Positions 1 through 8,852 of a stretch of 64,000 nucleotides of DNA are shown piece by piece; position 1 is the stretch's first letter; the number at the start of each line of letters is the position of its first letter. The position numbers were made by a program, and so were the translations under genes. The notes below the pieces were generated by a model. The model saw nothing but the letters and a program-made list of their open reading frames with translations, searched no databases and was not told where the DNA came from. Origin of the DNA: CALHVX01 sp039198065. Lineage in GTDB: Bacteria; Pseudomonadota; Gammaproteobacteria; Pseudomonadales; Azotimanducaceae. The stretch is taken from contig JBCCTU010000002.1 in NCBI GenBank assembly GCA_039198065.1, forward strand, positions 682,001-746,000, in the 5' to 3' direction.

Positions 1-1
1 C

Positions 2-640
2 CTCACGGTCGAAGATCCCATTGAGTACAACCTGCCGGGCATCGGCCAGACGCAGGTCAACAATAAGGCGGACATGACCTTCGCCCGTGGCCTCCGCGCC
101 ATGTTGCGCCAAGACCCGGACGTGGTCATGGTCGGTGAGATTCGAGATCTGGAGACTGCTGAAATTGCCGTGCAGGCCTCGCTTACGGGCCACATGGTGA
201 TGTCGACGCTACACACCAACACGGCGGTAGGTGCGGTCACACGGCTTGCGGATATGGGCGTCGAACCGTTCCTGCTATCGTCATCGCTGGTGGGCGTGTT
301 GGCTCAGCGTTTGGTCCGAACTCTCTGCCCCGACTGCAAGGCGCCACGTAAGGCGACGCCGTCGGAGCTGCGGTTTCTGCAGGAGGAGTCGGCCACCGTG
401 TACGAGCCTGTGGGCTGCGATCATTGTGGCCACAGCGGCTATCGCGGCCGAACCGGGATTTACGAGGTCGTGGTAATCGATGAGACCATGCGCCAGCTCA
501 TCCACGATCGTGTGTCGGAACAGGAGATGGCTGCCTACGCGCGAACCCGCACTCCAGGTATCCGCGACGACGGTAAGGCGAAAGTACTGGCCGGCGTTAC
601 GTCCGTCGCTGAGGTTCTGAAAGTCACGCTGGACGACTAA
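2..640 (+). CDS. gspE: Type II secretion ATPase GspE, C-terminal part (5' end outside window)
   Basis: C-terminal 212 residues of the type II secretion ATPase; the frame is open from base 2, so the start lies upstream of the window. In the family this cytoplasmic hexamer drives pseudopilus assembly by docking to GspL and GspF. Visible are the Asp box/Walker B stretch (VMVGEIRD), the His box (GHMVMSTLHTN) and the GspE zinc module, with paired cysteines CPDC (fragment residue 109) and CDHC (residue 139). The stop codon overlaps the gspF start (TAATG), the first of several tight junctions in a gspEFGHIJKLM operon. The four-cysteine module and the downstream gene order favour GspE over the type IV pilus homologue PilB. 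Very sure of the family. Confidence 0.95.
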   Translation, partial: LTVEDPIEYNLPGIGQTQVNNKADMTFARGLRAMLRQDPDVVMVGEIRDLETAEIAVQASLTGHMVMSTLHTNTAVGAVTRLADMGVEPFLLSSSLVGVLAQRLVRTLCPDCKAPRKATPSELRFLQEESATVYEPVGCDHCGHSGYRGRTGIYEVVVIDETMRQLIHDRVSEQEMAAYARTRTPGIRDDGKAKVLAGVTSVAEVLKVTLDD

Positions 641-1866
641 TGGCGGCGTTTCAGTACACGGCGCTGGATGCGGGCGGAAAGCAGAAGAAGGGCGTGCTCG
701 AAGCCGACAGCGTACGCCAGATCCGTCAGATGCTTCGTGATCAGGGGCTGATGCCCCTATCTGTCGACGCCACCGTACTCAAGCAGAAAGACCGCGACGG
801 AGACAGTAAAGGGCTGAGCTTCGGCTTTGGCCCAAAGCTCTCGGCGCTTGATCGCGTTGTGTTTACGCGGCAACTCTCCACATTGATTGCCGCCAGCCTG
901 CCGATCGAGGAGGCGCTCGCGGCCATTGCCAAACAAGCAGAGAAACAACAGATCCGCGTGCTCGTGTTGGGCGTGCGCTCAAAAGTCCTGGAAGGCTACC
1001 CGCTGGCTGATGCCTTGGGCGACTATCCCGGCAGCTTTAACGACATGTATCGATCGACGGTCGCGGCGGGGGAGCAGTCGGGGTTTCTCGATCGGGTTCT
1101 GGAGAACCTCGCTACCTATCTCGAGCGGCAGTTCGAGTCCGGCCGCGACGTCGAGATGGCGCTGGTCTACCCGATTGTTCTGTTCCTCCTTGCCCTCGGC
1201 ATCGTTGGCGCCCTGATGGTGTATGTGGTGCCGGACATGGTGGGCGTGCTCGAGAACATGGGCCGCGAGCTGCCGCCCATGACGCAGTTCCTGATTTCCC
1301 TCTCGGAGTTTCTGCAGAAGTACTGGTGGCTCATCCTTGGCGGTGGCGCGGCGCTGTTCTTCGGCACCCGCTTGCTGCTGGCTCAGCCGACGGTCCGCGC
1401 GCGCTGGGATCAACGTAAGCTCTCGTTGCCGCTGTTTGGTCGTGTTGCTCGCGGAGCGCAGTCGGCACGCTACGCCAACACCTTAAGCATTCTGACTTCG
1501 AGCGGTGTGCCGCTGACGGATGCCATGAAAATAGCCGAGGCGGTGGTGTCGAACACCTGGCTCAAGCGCGGCCTCGCTGAGGCAACGCAGAAAGTGCGCG
1601 AGGGCGCGAGCCTCAACCAAGCCCTGGAAGGCGTCGGCTATTTGCCGCCGATGATGTTGCACATGGTAGCGAGCGGCGAGGCGAGCGGTGAGCTCGACAC
1701 GATGCTCGAGCGCGTCGCGACCTTTCAGCAGACCGAGGTAGAGCGGCTGGTTGCCACCGTGGTCAGCCTGTTTCAGCCGCTGATGCTGGTGTTCATGGGT
1801 GGCTTGGTGATGTTCATCGTCATGGCTATCCTTCTGCCGATTCTCAATATGAACCAGTTGATCTGA
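640..1866 (+). CDS. gspF: Type II secretion inner-membrane platform protein GspF
   Basis: Polytopic inner-membrane protein, 408 residues (normal for the family), that links the GspE ATPase to the growing pseudopilus. It has the usual two T2SSF repeats: a first cytoplasmic helical domain starting near residue 70 (VVFTRQLSTLIAASLPIEEAL) and a second near residue 270 (ARYANTLSILTSSGVPLTDA). Three hydrophobic segments are seen: about residues 170-200, about 225-245, and a C-terminal one ending ILLPILNMNQLI. The first repeat contains the typical Glu-Ala-Leu turn. The ATG shares its A with the gspE stop, which implies translational coupling. Nothing is odd about the sequence. Confidence 0.95.
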   Translation: MAAFQYTALDAGGKQKKGVLEADSVRQIRQMLRDQGLMPLSVDATVLKQKDRDGDSKGLSFGFGPKLSALDRVVFTRQLSTLIAASLPIEEALAAIAKQAEKQQIRVLVLGVRSKVLEGYPLADALGDYPGSFNDMYRSTVAAGEQSGFLDRVLENLATYLERQFESGRDVEMALVYPIVLFLLALGIVGALMVYVVPDMVGVLENMGRELPPMTQFLISLSEFLQKYWWLILGGGAALFFGTRLLLAQPTVRARWDQRKLSLPLFGRVARGAQSARYANTLSILTSSGVPLTDAMKIAEAVVSNTWLKRGLAEATQKVREGASLNQALEGVGYLPPMMLHMVASGEASGELDTMLERVATFQQTEVERLVATVVSLFQPLMLVFMGGLVMFIVMAILLPILNMNQLI

Positions 1867-1935
1867 CGGCGGTCACAGGCTACGTCGGAGTTTCCGGTAG
1901 TGTTTCAGTTCAAGTTAGATAGAGGTGATCGGACC

Positions 1936-2355
1936 ATGGCCAGCCGCGCACAGGGCTTTACCCTGATTGAGATTCTGGTGGTGATCGTGATTCTCGGGAT
2001 TCTAGGCGCCGTGGTGGTGCCCAATCTGCTCGCTCGTCCCGACCAGGCTCGGGTTACGGCTGCAGAGACGGATCTGCGGGGGATTGCCAACGCACTAGAC
2101 ATCTATCGGTTGGATAACTTTCAGTACCCGTCGACGGACCAGGGACTGGAAGCCTTGGTGACCAAACCGAGCGGGTTTCCCGAACCGAAGAATTACAACC
2201 CCGACGGCTACATCAAGAATCTGCCGACCGACCCCTGGGGTTCGGAGTACGTGTACGAGAAGACCGGCTCCGCCTTCGTACTGCTGTCCCTCGGTGCAGA
2301 CGGACAAGAGGGCGGCGAAGGCCTCAACGCGGATATCGACTACGACGATCTCTGA
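1936..2355 (+). CDS. gspG: Major pseudopilin GspG
   Basis: Major pseudopilin of the type II secretion system; it polymerises into the periplasmic pseudopilus. The chosen start (1936) gives a short 7-residue leader ending in Gly before FTLIEILVVI, the prepilin peptidase (GspO) site with Phe +1 and Glu +5. An upstream ATG at 1900 would give an unusually long 19-residue leader, and AGAGGTGA sits at 1921-1928, 7 bases before 1936. The mature protein has the hydrophobic helix followed by the GspG domain. The C-terminal loop SLGADGQEGGEG...ADIDYDD carries the Asp/Glu residues of the calcium site known in GspG. The length of 139 residues is standard. It is the first and most strongly conserved of the five pseudopilins in this operon. 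Confidence 0.95.
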   Translation: MASRAQGFTLIEILVVIVILGILGAVVVPNLLARPDQARVTAAETDLRGIANALDIYRLDNFQYPSTDQGLEALVTKPSGFPEPKNYNPDGYIKNLPTDPWGSEYVYEKTGSAFVLLSLGADGQEGGEGLNADIDYDDL

Positions 2356-2375
2356 GGCGTAAGCCACCGGTGCGC

Positions 2376-2930
2376 ATGAACCGACAGCGCCCGGATCAGG
2401 GGTTCACCCTGATCGAGATACTGGTCGTCATTACAATCATGGCGGTTCTCACCAGTATGGTGATCCTGACCTTCAGCGGTGCGGACCAGCGGCAACTACA
2501 CGAAGGTGAAGTGGAGCGCTTAGCACTCCGGCTCGACCTTGCGCGCCAGCGCGCGGTGCAGCGCAACCGCGAGGTCGGCTTGCACCTGGAGCTGAACGGC
2601 TTCGAGTTCGTAGAACTCGATCCCGACGTTGGCGGCTGGCGTCCACTCGAGCAACGGCCGTTCCAGCCAGCGGAGTACGGCACCGATGTGGTCCTGACCC
2701 TGACCGTCGAGGGAGCGGGCAACGAAAGCGACGATGACGACGATCCGGGGCTGTTCGATGAGCCGGAGACGGACGGCGTAGATCAGCGCCCACCGGATCT
2801 GGTGTTTTTCCGCAGCGGTGAAGTTACGCCCTTCTCCCTCGGCTACGAACTCGCCGATGCCTCGCAGCGCTGGACCGTCGCGTCCGATGGTTTGTCATCG
2901 ATTCAGATGACCGCGGCCGAGACGCCGTGA
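2376..2930 (+). CDS. gspH: Minor pseudopilin GspH
   Basis: Minor pseudopilin, 184 residues. From the ATG at 2376 the leader is 9 residues, ending in Gly before FTLIEILVVI (prepilin peptidase site, Glu +5). A GTG two codons upstream (2370) is an equally possible start and there is no clear ribosome-binding site to decide. The fold after the helix matches the GspH/FimT pattern (EVERLALRLDLARQRAVQRNREVGL). An acidic, flexible insertion lies near residues 117-137, including five Asp in a row, and is unusual for the family. The end overlaps the gspI start by 4 bases (GTGA). Confidence 0.9.
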   Translation: MNRQRPDQGFTLIEILVVITIMAVLTSMVILTFSGADQRQLHEGEVERLALRLDLARQRAVQRNREVGLHLELNGFEFVELDPDVGGWRPLEQRPFQPAEYGTDVVLTLTVEGAGNESDDDDDPGLFDEPETDGVDQRPPDLVFFRSGEVTPFSLGYELADASQRWTVASDGLSSIQMTAAETP

Positions 2931-3358
2931 GCGCGCGAAAGATCGGCGTAAGGCTGCGGGCTAGGTCGCGGGGCTTTACGCTCATTGAGGTCCTCATCGC
3001 GCTGATGGTGTTCTCGGTGCTGGCGTTTACCGTTACGACGCGAATCAGTGAGATTGCCAACCAGACCTTTCAGCTCGAGCGGCGCTCGCTGGCGCAGTGG
3101 GTTGCGGACAATCAGGTTCAGCGGCTGATCCTCGAGCGCCGGACCGAAGCTCTGGCTCCGAATCCGTCGCCGCTTCCAAACGGCAACCGGACCGAGCGCG
3201 TGGTGCTCGCACAACGCGACTGGCAGGTGCAAACGGCCTTCGAACGGGCGGGTTCGGATACGCTGCGGCGGGCCGAGGTGGCCGTGTACGAGCTCGACGA
3301 AACGGGTAAGGCCGTGGGACCGATCTACACGCTCACGGCGTTTCTGGGGCAATACTGA
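2927..3358 (+). CDS. gspI: Minor pseudopilin GspI
   Basis: Minor pseudopilin of the tip complex (GspI-J-K), which primes pseudopilus assembly. GTG start overlaps the gspH stop. The leader is basic (VSARKIGVRLRARSRG) and ends in Gly before FTLIEVLIAL, with Glu at +5. The globular part is short and contains the GspI-type segment NQVQRLILERR and a C-terminal strand-rich domain ending AVGPIYTLTAFLGQY. The length of 143 residues is slightly above the usual 120-130. Stop and gspJ start overlap (TGATG), so translation is probably coupled. The call rests on position between gspH and gspJ as well as on the sequence. Confidence 0.9.
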   Translation: MSARKIGVRLRARSRGFTLIEVLIALMVFSVLAFTVTTRISEIANQTFQLERRSLAQWVADNQVQRLILERRTEALAPNPSPLPNGNRTERVVLAQRDWQVQTAFERAGSDTLRRAEVAVYELDETGKAVGPIYTLTAFLGQY

Positions 3359-3981
3359 TGGCGCGGGCGTCGACGCGAGGATTTACCCTCATCGAGATGA
3401 TCGTTGCCCTCGGTGTGTTTGCGATTCTCGGAGCGATGACGGCGCAGATCGTCGGTCGGGTTGTGGACCAGTTTGGTGTGCTTACGGAGCGCGGTAGGGC
3501 CCTCACAACGCTGAACCGGGCGATGCAGGTGATGCAGCGCGATCTGCTGCAAATCAACGCGCGGACGATCCGTGATCCCCTTGGCGATGTGCGGCCGGCG
3601 GTCGTCATTCAGGCCGATGGCACCATCGAATTTACCCGCGCCGGCTGGGCGAATCCCCTGAACCGCAAGCGATCAACGCTGCAACGAGTGGTGTATCGCC
3701 TGGAAGGCGACATCCTCTATCGGGCGTACTTTCTAGGGCTCGATTTGACGCCGGAATCCGAGCCCCTGGTGCAGGAGCTGCTGACCGGCGTTTCCCGCTT
3801 CGAAGTGTTTGCCCTCGATGCGGCGGGGAACGAGTACCCCTACTGGCCGGCCGCCGATGTCGGCGGCGACGCAACCGGTAACGGCGCGCAGAACCTCGCG
3901 GGTGTCGCGTTGCGGTTTGAGATCGAACCCTACGGCGAGCTTGAACGCATCTGGGCCGTCCCGGAGTTGCTGCCGCAGTGA
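3358..3981 (+). CDS. gspJ: Minor pseudopilin GspJ
   Basis: Minor pseudopilin, 207 residues, a partner of GspI and GspK in the pseudopilus tip. The leader MARASTRG precedes FTLIEMIVALGVFAILGAMT, a standard prepilin peptidase site and N-terminal helix. Further on are the family-typical segments RAMQVMQRDLLQINARTIRD (after the helix), an FTRAGWANPLNRKRSTLQRVVY strand region, and a C-terminal strand ending ELERIWAVPELLPQ. It overlaps both neighbours (TGATG with gspI, GTGA with gspK). Nothing unusual is seen. Confidence 0.93.
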   Translation: MARASTRGFTLIEMIVALGVFAILGAMTAQIVGRVVDQFGVLTERGRALTTLNRAMQVMQRDLLQINARTIRDPLGDVRPAVVIQADGTIEFTRAGWANPLNRKRSTLQRVVYRLEGDILYRAYFLGLDLTPESEPLVQELLTGVSRFEVFALDAAGNEYPYWPAADVGGDATGNGAQNLAGVALRFEIEPYGELERIWAVPELLPQ

Positions 3982-4973
3982 TACCCAAGCGCTATCGGGA
4001 AAGTGCCGGCGTGGTACTGCTCAGTGTGCTGCTGATCGTTGCGCTGCTGTCGGCACTGGCGGTGCGCATGACCTCGCGGCACGCGTTGATTGTCGCTCAG
4101 CTGTCGCAGGTCAGTGGCTCCGACGTGACGCTGAACTACGCGCTCGGTGCCGAAGCGTTTGCGCGGCAGATCCTCTGGGAAGATCTCGAGCAACAGGCCG
4201 AAGGCGAACTGGTCGACCATCTTGGAGAAGGCTGGGCGCAACCGCTTCAGCCCTTCGAGCTCAACGAGTTTGAAGACGCATTCATCGAGATGCAGATCCG
4301 TGACATGCACAGCTGTTTCAACCTCAACAGTCTGGCCGGTGGCGGGGCGGCCGACTCCTCCGAGGCGGGCGCAAGCTTCGAACGTCTGCAAAACATGCTC
4401 AGAGCTCTGGGTCTTACGCCCAACATTGCTATGTTGTGGAAGGATTGGGTGGACGCTGACCAGGAGCCGACCGGCGCCGGCGCCGAAGACGGCGACTACC
4501 TGCTTGAGGAGATTCCCTACCGCACGGCAAACGGGCAAGCGGGGGATGTGAGCGAGCTGTACCTGCTGCGTGGGGTTGATCCCCGGGAGTTGGAAGCCAT
4601 CTTACCGTTCGTCTGTGTGTTACCGACCGAGGATTTGCAGATTAACGTCAACACGGCGCCGGCTGAGGTGCTGGCCGCGTTGAACGGCGAACAGGGCCTG
4701 CAGGCCTTTGCTGAGGTGGTCAATCAGGAGCGTCGCTTTTCCGATACGGGCGAGGCAACGAGTGCACACGATGTCCTGCTGCCTGGCAACGACGTTCTTA
4801 GGGTAGACAGCGAGTACTTCGAAGTGCGCGCCCGGGTTCAGATCGGTGATAATCTCACGGAGATATCGTCGCTGCTCCATCGCGACACGGCGGCGGGCCG
4901 GATCCGAACCATCCGCCGCGATTTCGGGCGCAATTTCGTGTCGCTGTATCAGGAAGACGCTGACGAGACCTGA
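3978..4973 (+). CDS. gspK: Minor pseudopilin GspK
   Basis: Large minor pseudopilin capping the pseudopilus, 331 residues, which fits the family. GTG start overlaps the gspJ stop by 4 bases. The N-terminal helix begins VVLLSVLLIVALLSALAV after a Gly. It lacks the Glu at +5 of the other pseudopilins, which is a known trait of GspK and matches its place at the tip. The large insertion domain contains the conserved DMHSCFNLNSLAG motif and the helix-hairpin-helix-like INVNTAPAEVLAALNG region. The 45-base gap to gspL is the largest inside the operon up to that point. Confidence 0.93.
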   Translation: MIPKRYRESAGVVLLSVLLIVALLSALAVRMTSRHALIVAQLSQVSGSDVTLNYALGAEAFARQILWEDLEQQAEGELVDHLGEGWAQPLQPFELNEFEDAFIEMQIRDMHSCFNLNSLAGGGAADSSEAGASFERLQNMLRALGLTPNIAMLWKDWVDADQEPTGAGAEDGDYLLEEIPYRTANGQAGDVSELYLLRGVDPRELEAILPFVCVLPTEDLQINVNTAPAEVLAALNGEQGLQAFAEVVNQERRFSDTGEATSAHDVLLPGNDVLRVDSEYFEVRARVQIGDNLTEISSLLHRDTAAGRIRTIRRDFGRNFVSLYQEDADET

Positions 4974-5018
4974 GACCATCTCAGCGATAATCGTCGGCTA
5001 AGAGTTAATCGGTTCACC

Positions 5019-6278
5019 ATGGCCACACTGTTTTTACGAGCCCTGTCCGCGGCCACGCTTGTTGACGAGGGCTATAGCTTCGCCTGCGAGTGGCTGGTGC
5101 TCGAAGCTGACGGGACGGAACGGGCCAGCGGTGTTGCTGACTACCGCGGTCTCGGTGAGCTGGTTGATGGCGACTCTGCTTGGGCGGGGGAACCGGATAA
5201 CCTGGTGATGATCGTGTCGAGCGAGTATGTACTCGGTGTCAGCGTGTCCGTACCCGGTCGCAACGCAGGACAGATTCGCAAGGCCTTGCCCTTCGCCGTC
5301 GAGGAATTCGTCGCCACGGACATCGAAGGCATGCATCTGGCTGCGGGATCGATCGTTCGCGGCGAACCCGTACGCTGCAATCTGGTCGACCTTGAGTTGC
5401 TTGAGGGTTGGATCGGCTGTCTTGCAAGCCTTGGGCTAACGGCAGGAGCGCTGCTGTCCGAAGCTGAGCTGCTGCCGAACGAGACAGACGTCGCCTACGC
5501 ACTGTTGGACGGCGATCAGGTCCTCGTCAAAACCACGGGGCAGGCAGCGACGGTAGATCGGCTCAACCTGGCCTTTGCACTGCAGGCCTTGGAAGAGCCG
5601 CAGCTGCGTATCGTGAATGGCGATTTGACCCCGGACGAGCGCCGTGTGCTCCTCGACGAAACCTCCTTGGTTGTCGAGGGTGAGGTCGCGGCGAGCGACA
5701 GCACCCTGGGCTATCTCGCCAACCGGTGGCGCGAATACAGCGCGGAAACCATCAATCTGCTGCAGGGCGCGTTTACGCCCCGACGACCGAAGACGGCTGG
5801 CACCGGACAGTGGCTCGCCGTCGCGGGGTTGGCTGCGGTCTGGGCGGTTGTGTTCGTCTTGGCGTCAACGGTTCAGGCGTACTGGTCCGATCGCGAAGCA
5901 GGCCGCTTGGCAGCCGAGGGACTGGCGAAGTATCAGGAGCTGTTCCCGTCGGACCGCCGCGCGAACGAACGCTCCTGGCCGCGCCGTTTGCGGCAGCGTC
6001 TTGGTGATGGCGCCGCTCAGGACGGCGTTTCGCTGCTCGGTTACCTCAACGATCTAGGTGCGGTACTTGGTGGAGGGGTAACGCTGAACGGGCTGAACTT
6101 CGATGCCGCGCGTAGTGAATTGGCCATTGATCTCTATTCGCCGGACTTCAACCGCCTCGAACGCATTCAGGGTGCACTGCGAGAGAAAGGGTACGGCGTG
6201 GAAGTGCTCTCGGCTCAGCAGGAGGAGGGTAACCGGGTGCGGGCCCGGCTCCGTCTGCAAACCGGAGGCGCGGCATGA
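5019..6278 (+). CDS. gspL: Type II secretion protein GspL
   Basis: Inner-membrane protein that recruits GspE through its cytoplasmic domain and pairs with GspM in the periplasm. The 419 residues divide into an actin-like cytoplasmic part (about 1-260, with family-typical RKALPFAVEEFVATDIEGMHLA), one membrane helix at about 264-286 (WLAVAGLAAVWAVVFVLAST), and a periplasmic ferredoxin-like domain. This topology and its position after gspK are diagnostic, although the primary sequence of GspL is poorly conserved. The end overlaps the gspM start (ATGATG region, 4 bases). Confidence 0.9.
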   Translation: MATLFLRALSAATLVDEGYSFACEWLVLEADGTERASGVADYRGLGELVDGDSAWAGEPDNLVMIVSSEYVLGVSVSVPGRNAGQIRKALPFAVEEFVATDIEGMHLAAGSIVRGEPVRCNLVDLELLEGWIGCLASLGLTAGALLSEAELLPNETDVAYALLDGDQVLVKTTGQAATVDRLNLAFALQALEEPQLRIVNGDLTPDERRVLLDETSLVVEGEVAASDSTLGYLANRWREYSAETINLLQGAFTPRRPKTAGTGQWLAVAGLAAVWAVVFVLASTVQAYWSDREAGRLAAEGLAKYQELFPSDRRANERSWPRRLRQRLGDGAAQDGVSLLGYLNDLGAVLGGGVTLNGLNFDAARSELAIDLYSPDFNRLERIQGALREKGYGVEVLSAQQEEGNRVRARLRLQTGGAA

Positions 6279-6763
6279 TGGACAGGCTCCAGCAACTGTT
6301 TGCACAGAGCAGCATCGGACGCTGGTATGCAGGCCGAGATCCGCAGGAGCAACGAATCCTGCTGTGGCTTGGGCTCGCCGTGTTGGTGCTCACGCTGTGG
6401 GCCGGTATCTGGAAACCGGTCATGGATTGGAAACAATCGGCTGAGAATACCCACCGCAATGCGATCGCCAATCTCGATCAGTTGCTGGCGAACGAGTCCA
6501 TAATCAGGGCTCAGCCGCAGGCTAAGAAGGGTGGTCCGACGATTCAGTCGATTACGCAAACGGCAAAAGGGCTGGGTATTACCGTGAGCCGCATCCAGCC
6601 GGCTGATGGCGGCATCAATCTGGTTCTGCAGAATCAACCCTTTAACGACGTCGTGGGCTTGATCAATCAGCTTGCAGAAAACAACGGCGTCGCAGCGAGC
6701 CGAGCCAATATGGACGCGACCAATGAGCCAGGGCGGATCAACGCCCAGATCCTCTTTCGTTAG
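6275..6763 (+). CDS. gspM: Type II secretion protein GspM
   Basis: Small bitopic inner-membrane partner of GspL, 162 residues, the usual size. After a short cytoplasmic tail with the family-typical WYAGRDPQEQ there is one membrane helix at about residues 26-45 (ILLWLGLAVLVLTLWAGIW). A periplasmic coiled segment and a ferredoxin-like domain follow, including GLGITVSRIQPADGGINLVL and FNDVVGLINQLAENNGV. It is the last Gsp gene visible; gspN does not follow, and gspC and gspD are not in the window. Confidence 0.9.
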   Translation: MMDRLQQLFAQSSIGRWYAGRDPQEQRILLWLGLAVLVLTLWAGIWKPVMDWKQSAENTHRNAIANLDQLLANESIIRAQPQAKKGGPTIQSITQTAKGLGITVSRIQPADGGINLVLQNQPFNDVVGLINQLAENNGVAASRANMDATNEPGRINAQILFR

Positions 6764-6989
6764 GTGTGATCGGATCCGCGGCGATATCTGTATCGATCCT
6801 TTGCCGTTTGTGCGACACAGTTCCGTTGCTGCGGCCGGCGCCGACGGTTCTTGCGCAAAGCTGACCTAACGCGGCAACCCGGTGCGTCAGTCTGTGCGCA
6901 CCGTCACAGGGCCGGCGGGTCTCATTCAACGTTTGCTGTTCGGTGCTTGCCTACACTTCAAAGGGTCAGGACACCAAACCGAGGGCAGT

Positions 6990-7601
6990 ATGGCGTCGAC
7001 GGATCCGAAGACCGTATTTGCAAGTCTCCATCACCGCGTCACAGGGGAACTCCTCCACCTGCTTGACGGGTTTTATTCGAACATCGAAGACGGGCTGTTT
7101 GAACTCGCCTATCAGGGCGACGACAGCCAGCAACGGCGTCGATGTTTCGATCTCATGCGGGAGATGCGCTATCGACGCGGGAGCCTGATTCAGACGTTCG
7201 CAAAGCGCCTGCAGCGCCAGGGCGGTGACTGGTTTGGCGGAGAAGACACGAGTCGCGACCGTCAGGATCTTGCCCTGATCGCCAGCCGGATGTCGGAAAA
7301 GGCGAACGCCCACTTTAGCCCGCTGCTGCGTGAGATTGCCGAACGCGCCGCAGATGGTGCGGAGACCGGCACCCGAACGATTCCCGTGCCGATTCGCCCA
7401 GAGCGCGTTGCGTTTCATTTCATCGCGTCGTGCCAGAGTCTCGATTTCGACAAGCACTCGATTGAAATCGTTCAAACGCTGTTCGGCCGCTTCGTGCTCG
7501 ATCGAATGGGCTCGGTGTACGGCGACTGCAACCGGCGCCTTATGGATGCTGGGTACCGCACGTTGGAAGAAGCGGCGCTGCTCGCCAAGTCGTCCGCCTA
7601 A
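6990..7601 (+). CDS. Short DUF1631-like protein, function unknown
   Basis: Predicted 203-residue soluble protein. By memory of the family, both ends resemble the N-terminal region of DUF1631 proteins: LLHLLDGFYSNIEDGLFELA then RCFDLMREMRYRRGSLIQTF, and later ERVAFHFIASCQSLDFDKHSIEIVQTLFGRFVLDRMGSVY. DUF1631 proteins are usually about 700 residues, so this would be only the first part as a stand-alone gene. The reading frame is open from 6882, but ATG 6990 is preferred because homology begins after it and a weak GAGGGCA lies just upstream. It is monocistronic, convergent with the gene ending at 7662. No function can be assigned; the family assignment is moderate. Confidence 0.6.
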   Translation: MASTDPKTVFASLHHRVTGELLHLLDGFYSNIEDGLFELAYQGDDSQQRRRCFDLMREMRYRRGSLIQTFAKRLQRQGGDWFGGEDTSRDRQDLALIASRMSEKANAHFSPLLREIAERAADGAETGTRTIPVPIRPERVAFHFIASCQSLDFDKHSIEIVQTLFGRFVLDRMGSVYGDCNRRLMDAGYRTLEEAALLAKSSA

Positions 7602-7661
7602 CCGCAGGGCGCGCGTCGCTCACCCGACGCGGTGTGCGTGCAGGCCCTTCTAGAGCTCCAG

Positions 7662-8852
7662 CTAGAGACCGTCGGTCTCTTCGGCAAAGCGCGCAGCCTC
7701 GCGTGCTTCGGCACGATCTTCCCGCTCGTCCTGAAGTTTCTGGTTCAGATATACAAAAGTCGTTGCGCCGTCGCGGTGCCGGGTGATCAGCCACTGACCG
7801 CCGATCCGGTACCGGTTGGTATGGCGTCCGCGCCGGTAAGGCTCACCGAACATCGATAGCAGCGTTCGCTCGAGGGCGCGAATGTGCTTCCCATCCAGGT
7901 CTGCAATCGTGCTGTCGAGGCGAATGACGGCGCCGTCGGGGTCGGTGGTCAGTAGCGTCGTCTCCGCTGCAAAGGGGAGGGCCTCAGCGTCGGGCTCCCA
8001 GGGCGCCGCGACGTCGGGGATACGGTTTTTGAAGGCGACGTTCCCGCCCGCCAGGTTCACGCCGTAAAGCGTCTCGACGCGGGTGCGAGAGCCGCGCATC
8101 CAGCGCGTGGCGAGCTGTTGGCGGCGGATGCGTGTGATGACCTTGCGGTCCTGCTCGATGCGCTGTCGCGCATTGCGTCGCTGTTGTTCGAAATAGCTGT
8201 TATACGCCGTGTCGACGCGACCGCTGATTCGGTACTCAAGGGTGAGGCTCTGGTCACATCGCATGGCGATCTTAAGTATTTGGCCCACCTGGAGTCGTTG
8301 GTGGCCATTGGTGTTGATCCACTGCGGATCATCGATCCGATACTTGCGGGCCAGGGCTTGCTGCAACCAGGGCAACAGGGTTTCGCAGTCGTCTACGGGA
8401 GCCCGGAGCTGTACCCAGAACGGACCAGTGTCCGGAGCATCGGCAACGTCCACGGTAACGGCTGTGCCGCGCAACGGTTGTGGAAGGCGGGTTGGGTAGG
8501 CGTAACGCCAATACGGTGCGCCGTTCCAGGCGGTCGGTGCCGCGTTCGTACCAACCTTACGCTTTGGCGTCGAGTCCTCCGCGTCGGCAAGCAGTAGTGC
8601 GGGCGCATCGTCCCGCGTTGCCCCAAGCTCCGGGCGCAACTCGGACGGCTCGAGCGCGATTCCGAACAGGTCCTCGGGTAGTTCCGCTCGCGCGGCAAGC
8701 GCCGCCGGTGACACCAGCGGTGCTAGGCTCAGATGAGCGGCGAAAAGAAGCGAAAGAACCGGTCGCTCGAAAGGTGTCCGAGCGCCGAGGCCTTCAGCAA
8801 ACGAAGCGGCCTTCCTTGCGACGCCGCTGGCATTCCCGCTGATAGTTTTCAC
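7662..8852 (-). CDS. Predicted secreted protein of unknown function
   Basis: I do not recognise this protein. From the GTG at 8852 it has 396 residues; the frame is open to an ATG at 8957, which would overlap the upstream lipoprotein gene by 164 bases. A hydrophobic stretch (VLSLLFAAHLSLAPLVSPAALAARA, residues about 33-57) looks like a signal peptide with an overlong leader, and no ATG, GTG or TTG lies closer to it. So either the start is unusual or the hydrophobic segment is not a classic signal. A basic, probably coiled stretch near the middle (FEQQRRNARQRIEQDRKVIT) separates an N-terminal part with two cysteines from a C-terminal part ending in a very charged tail (EDRAEAREAARFAEE). It probably forms an operon with the lipoprotein gene 8794-9024. 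Confidence 0.55.
   Translation of the reverse strand: MKTISGNASGVARKAASFAEGLGARTPFERPVLSLLFAAHLSLAPLVSPAALAARAELPEDLFGIALEPSELRPELGATRDDAPALLLADAEDSTPKRKVGTNAAPTAWNGAPYWRYAYPTRLPQPLRGTAVTVDVADAPDTGPFWVQLRAPVDDCETLLPWLQQALARKYRIDDPQWINTNGHQRLQVGQILKIAMRCDQSLTLEYRISGRVDTAYNSYFEQQRRNARQRIEQDRKVITRIRRQQLATRWMRGSRTRVETLYGVNLAGGNVAFKNRIPDVAAPWEPDAEALPFAAETTLLTTDPDGAVIRLDSTIADLDGKHIRALERTLLSMFGEPYRRGRHTNRYRIGGQWLITRHRDGATTFVYLNQKLQDEREDRAEAREAARFAEETDGL

Noticed and set aside
979..1413. Long antisense frame opposite gspF
   Set aside because: It lies fully within a gene with unmistakable family motifs, has low-complexity, charge-rich composition and no ribosome-binding site.
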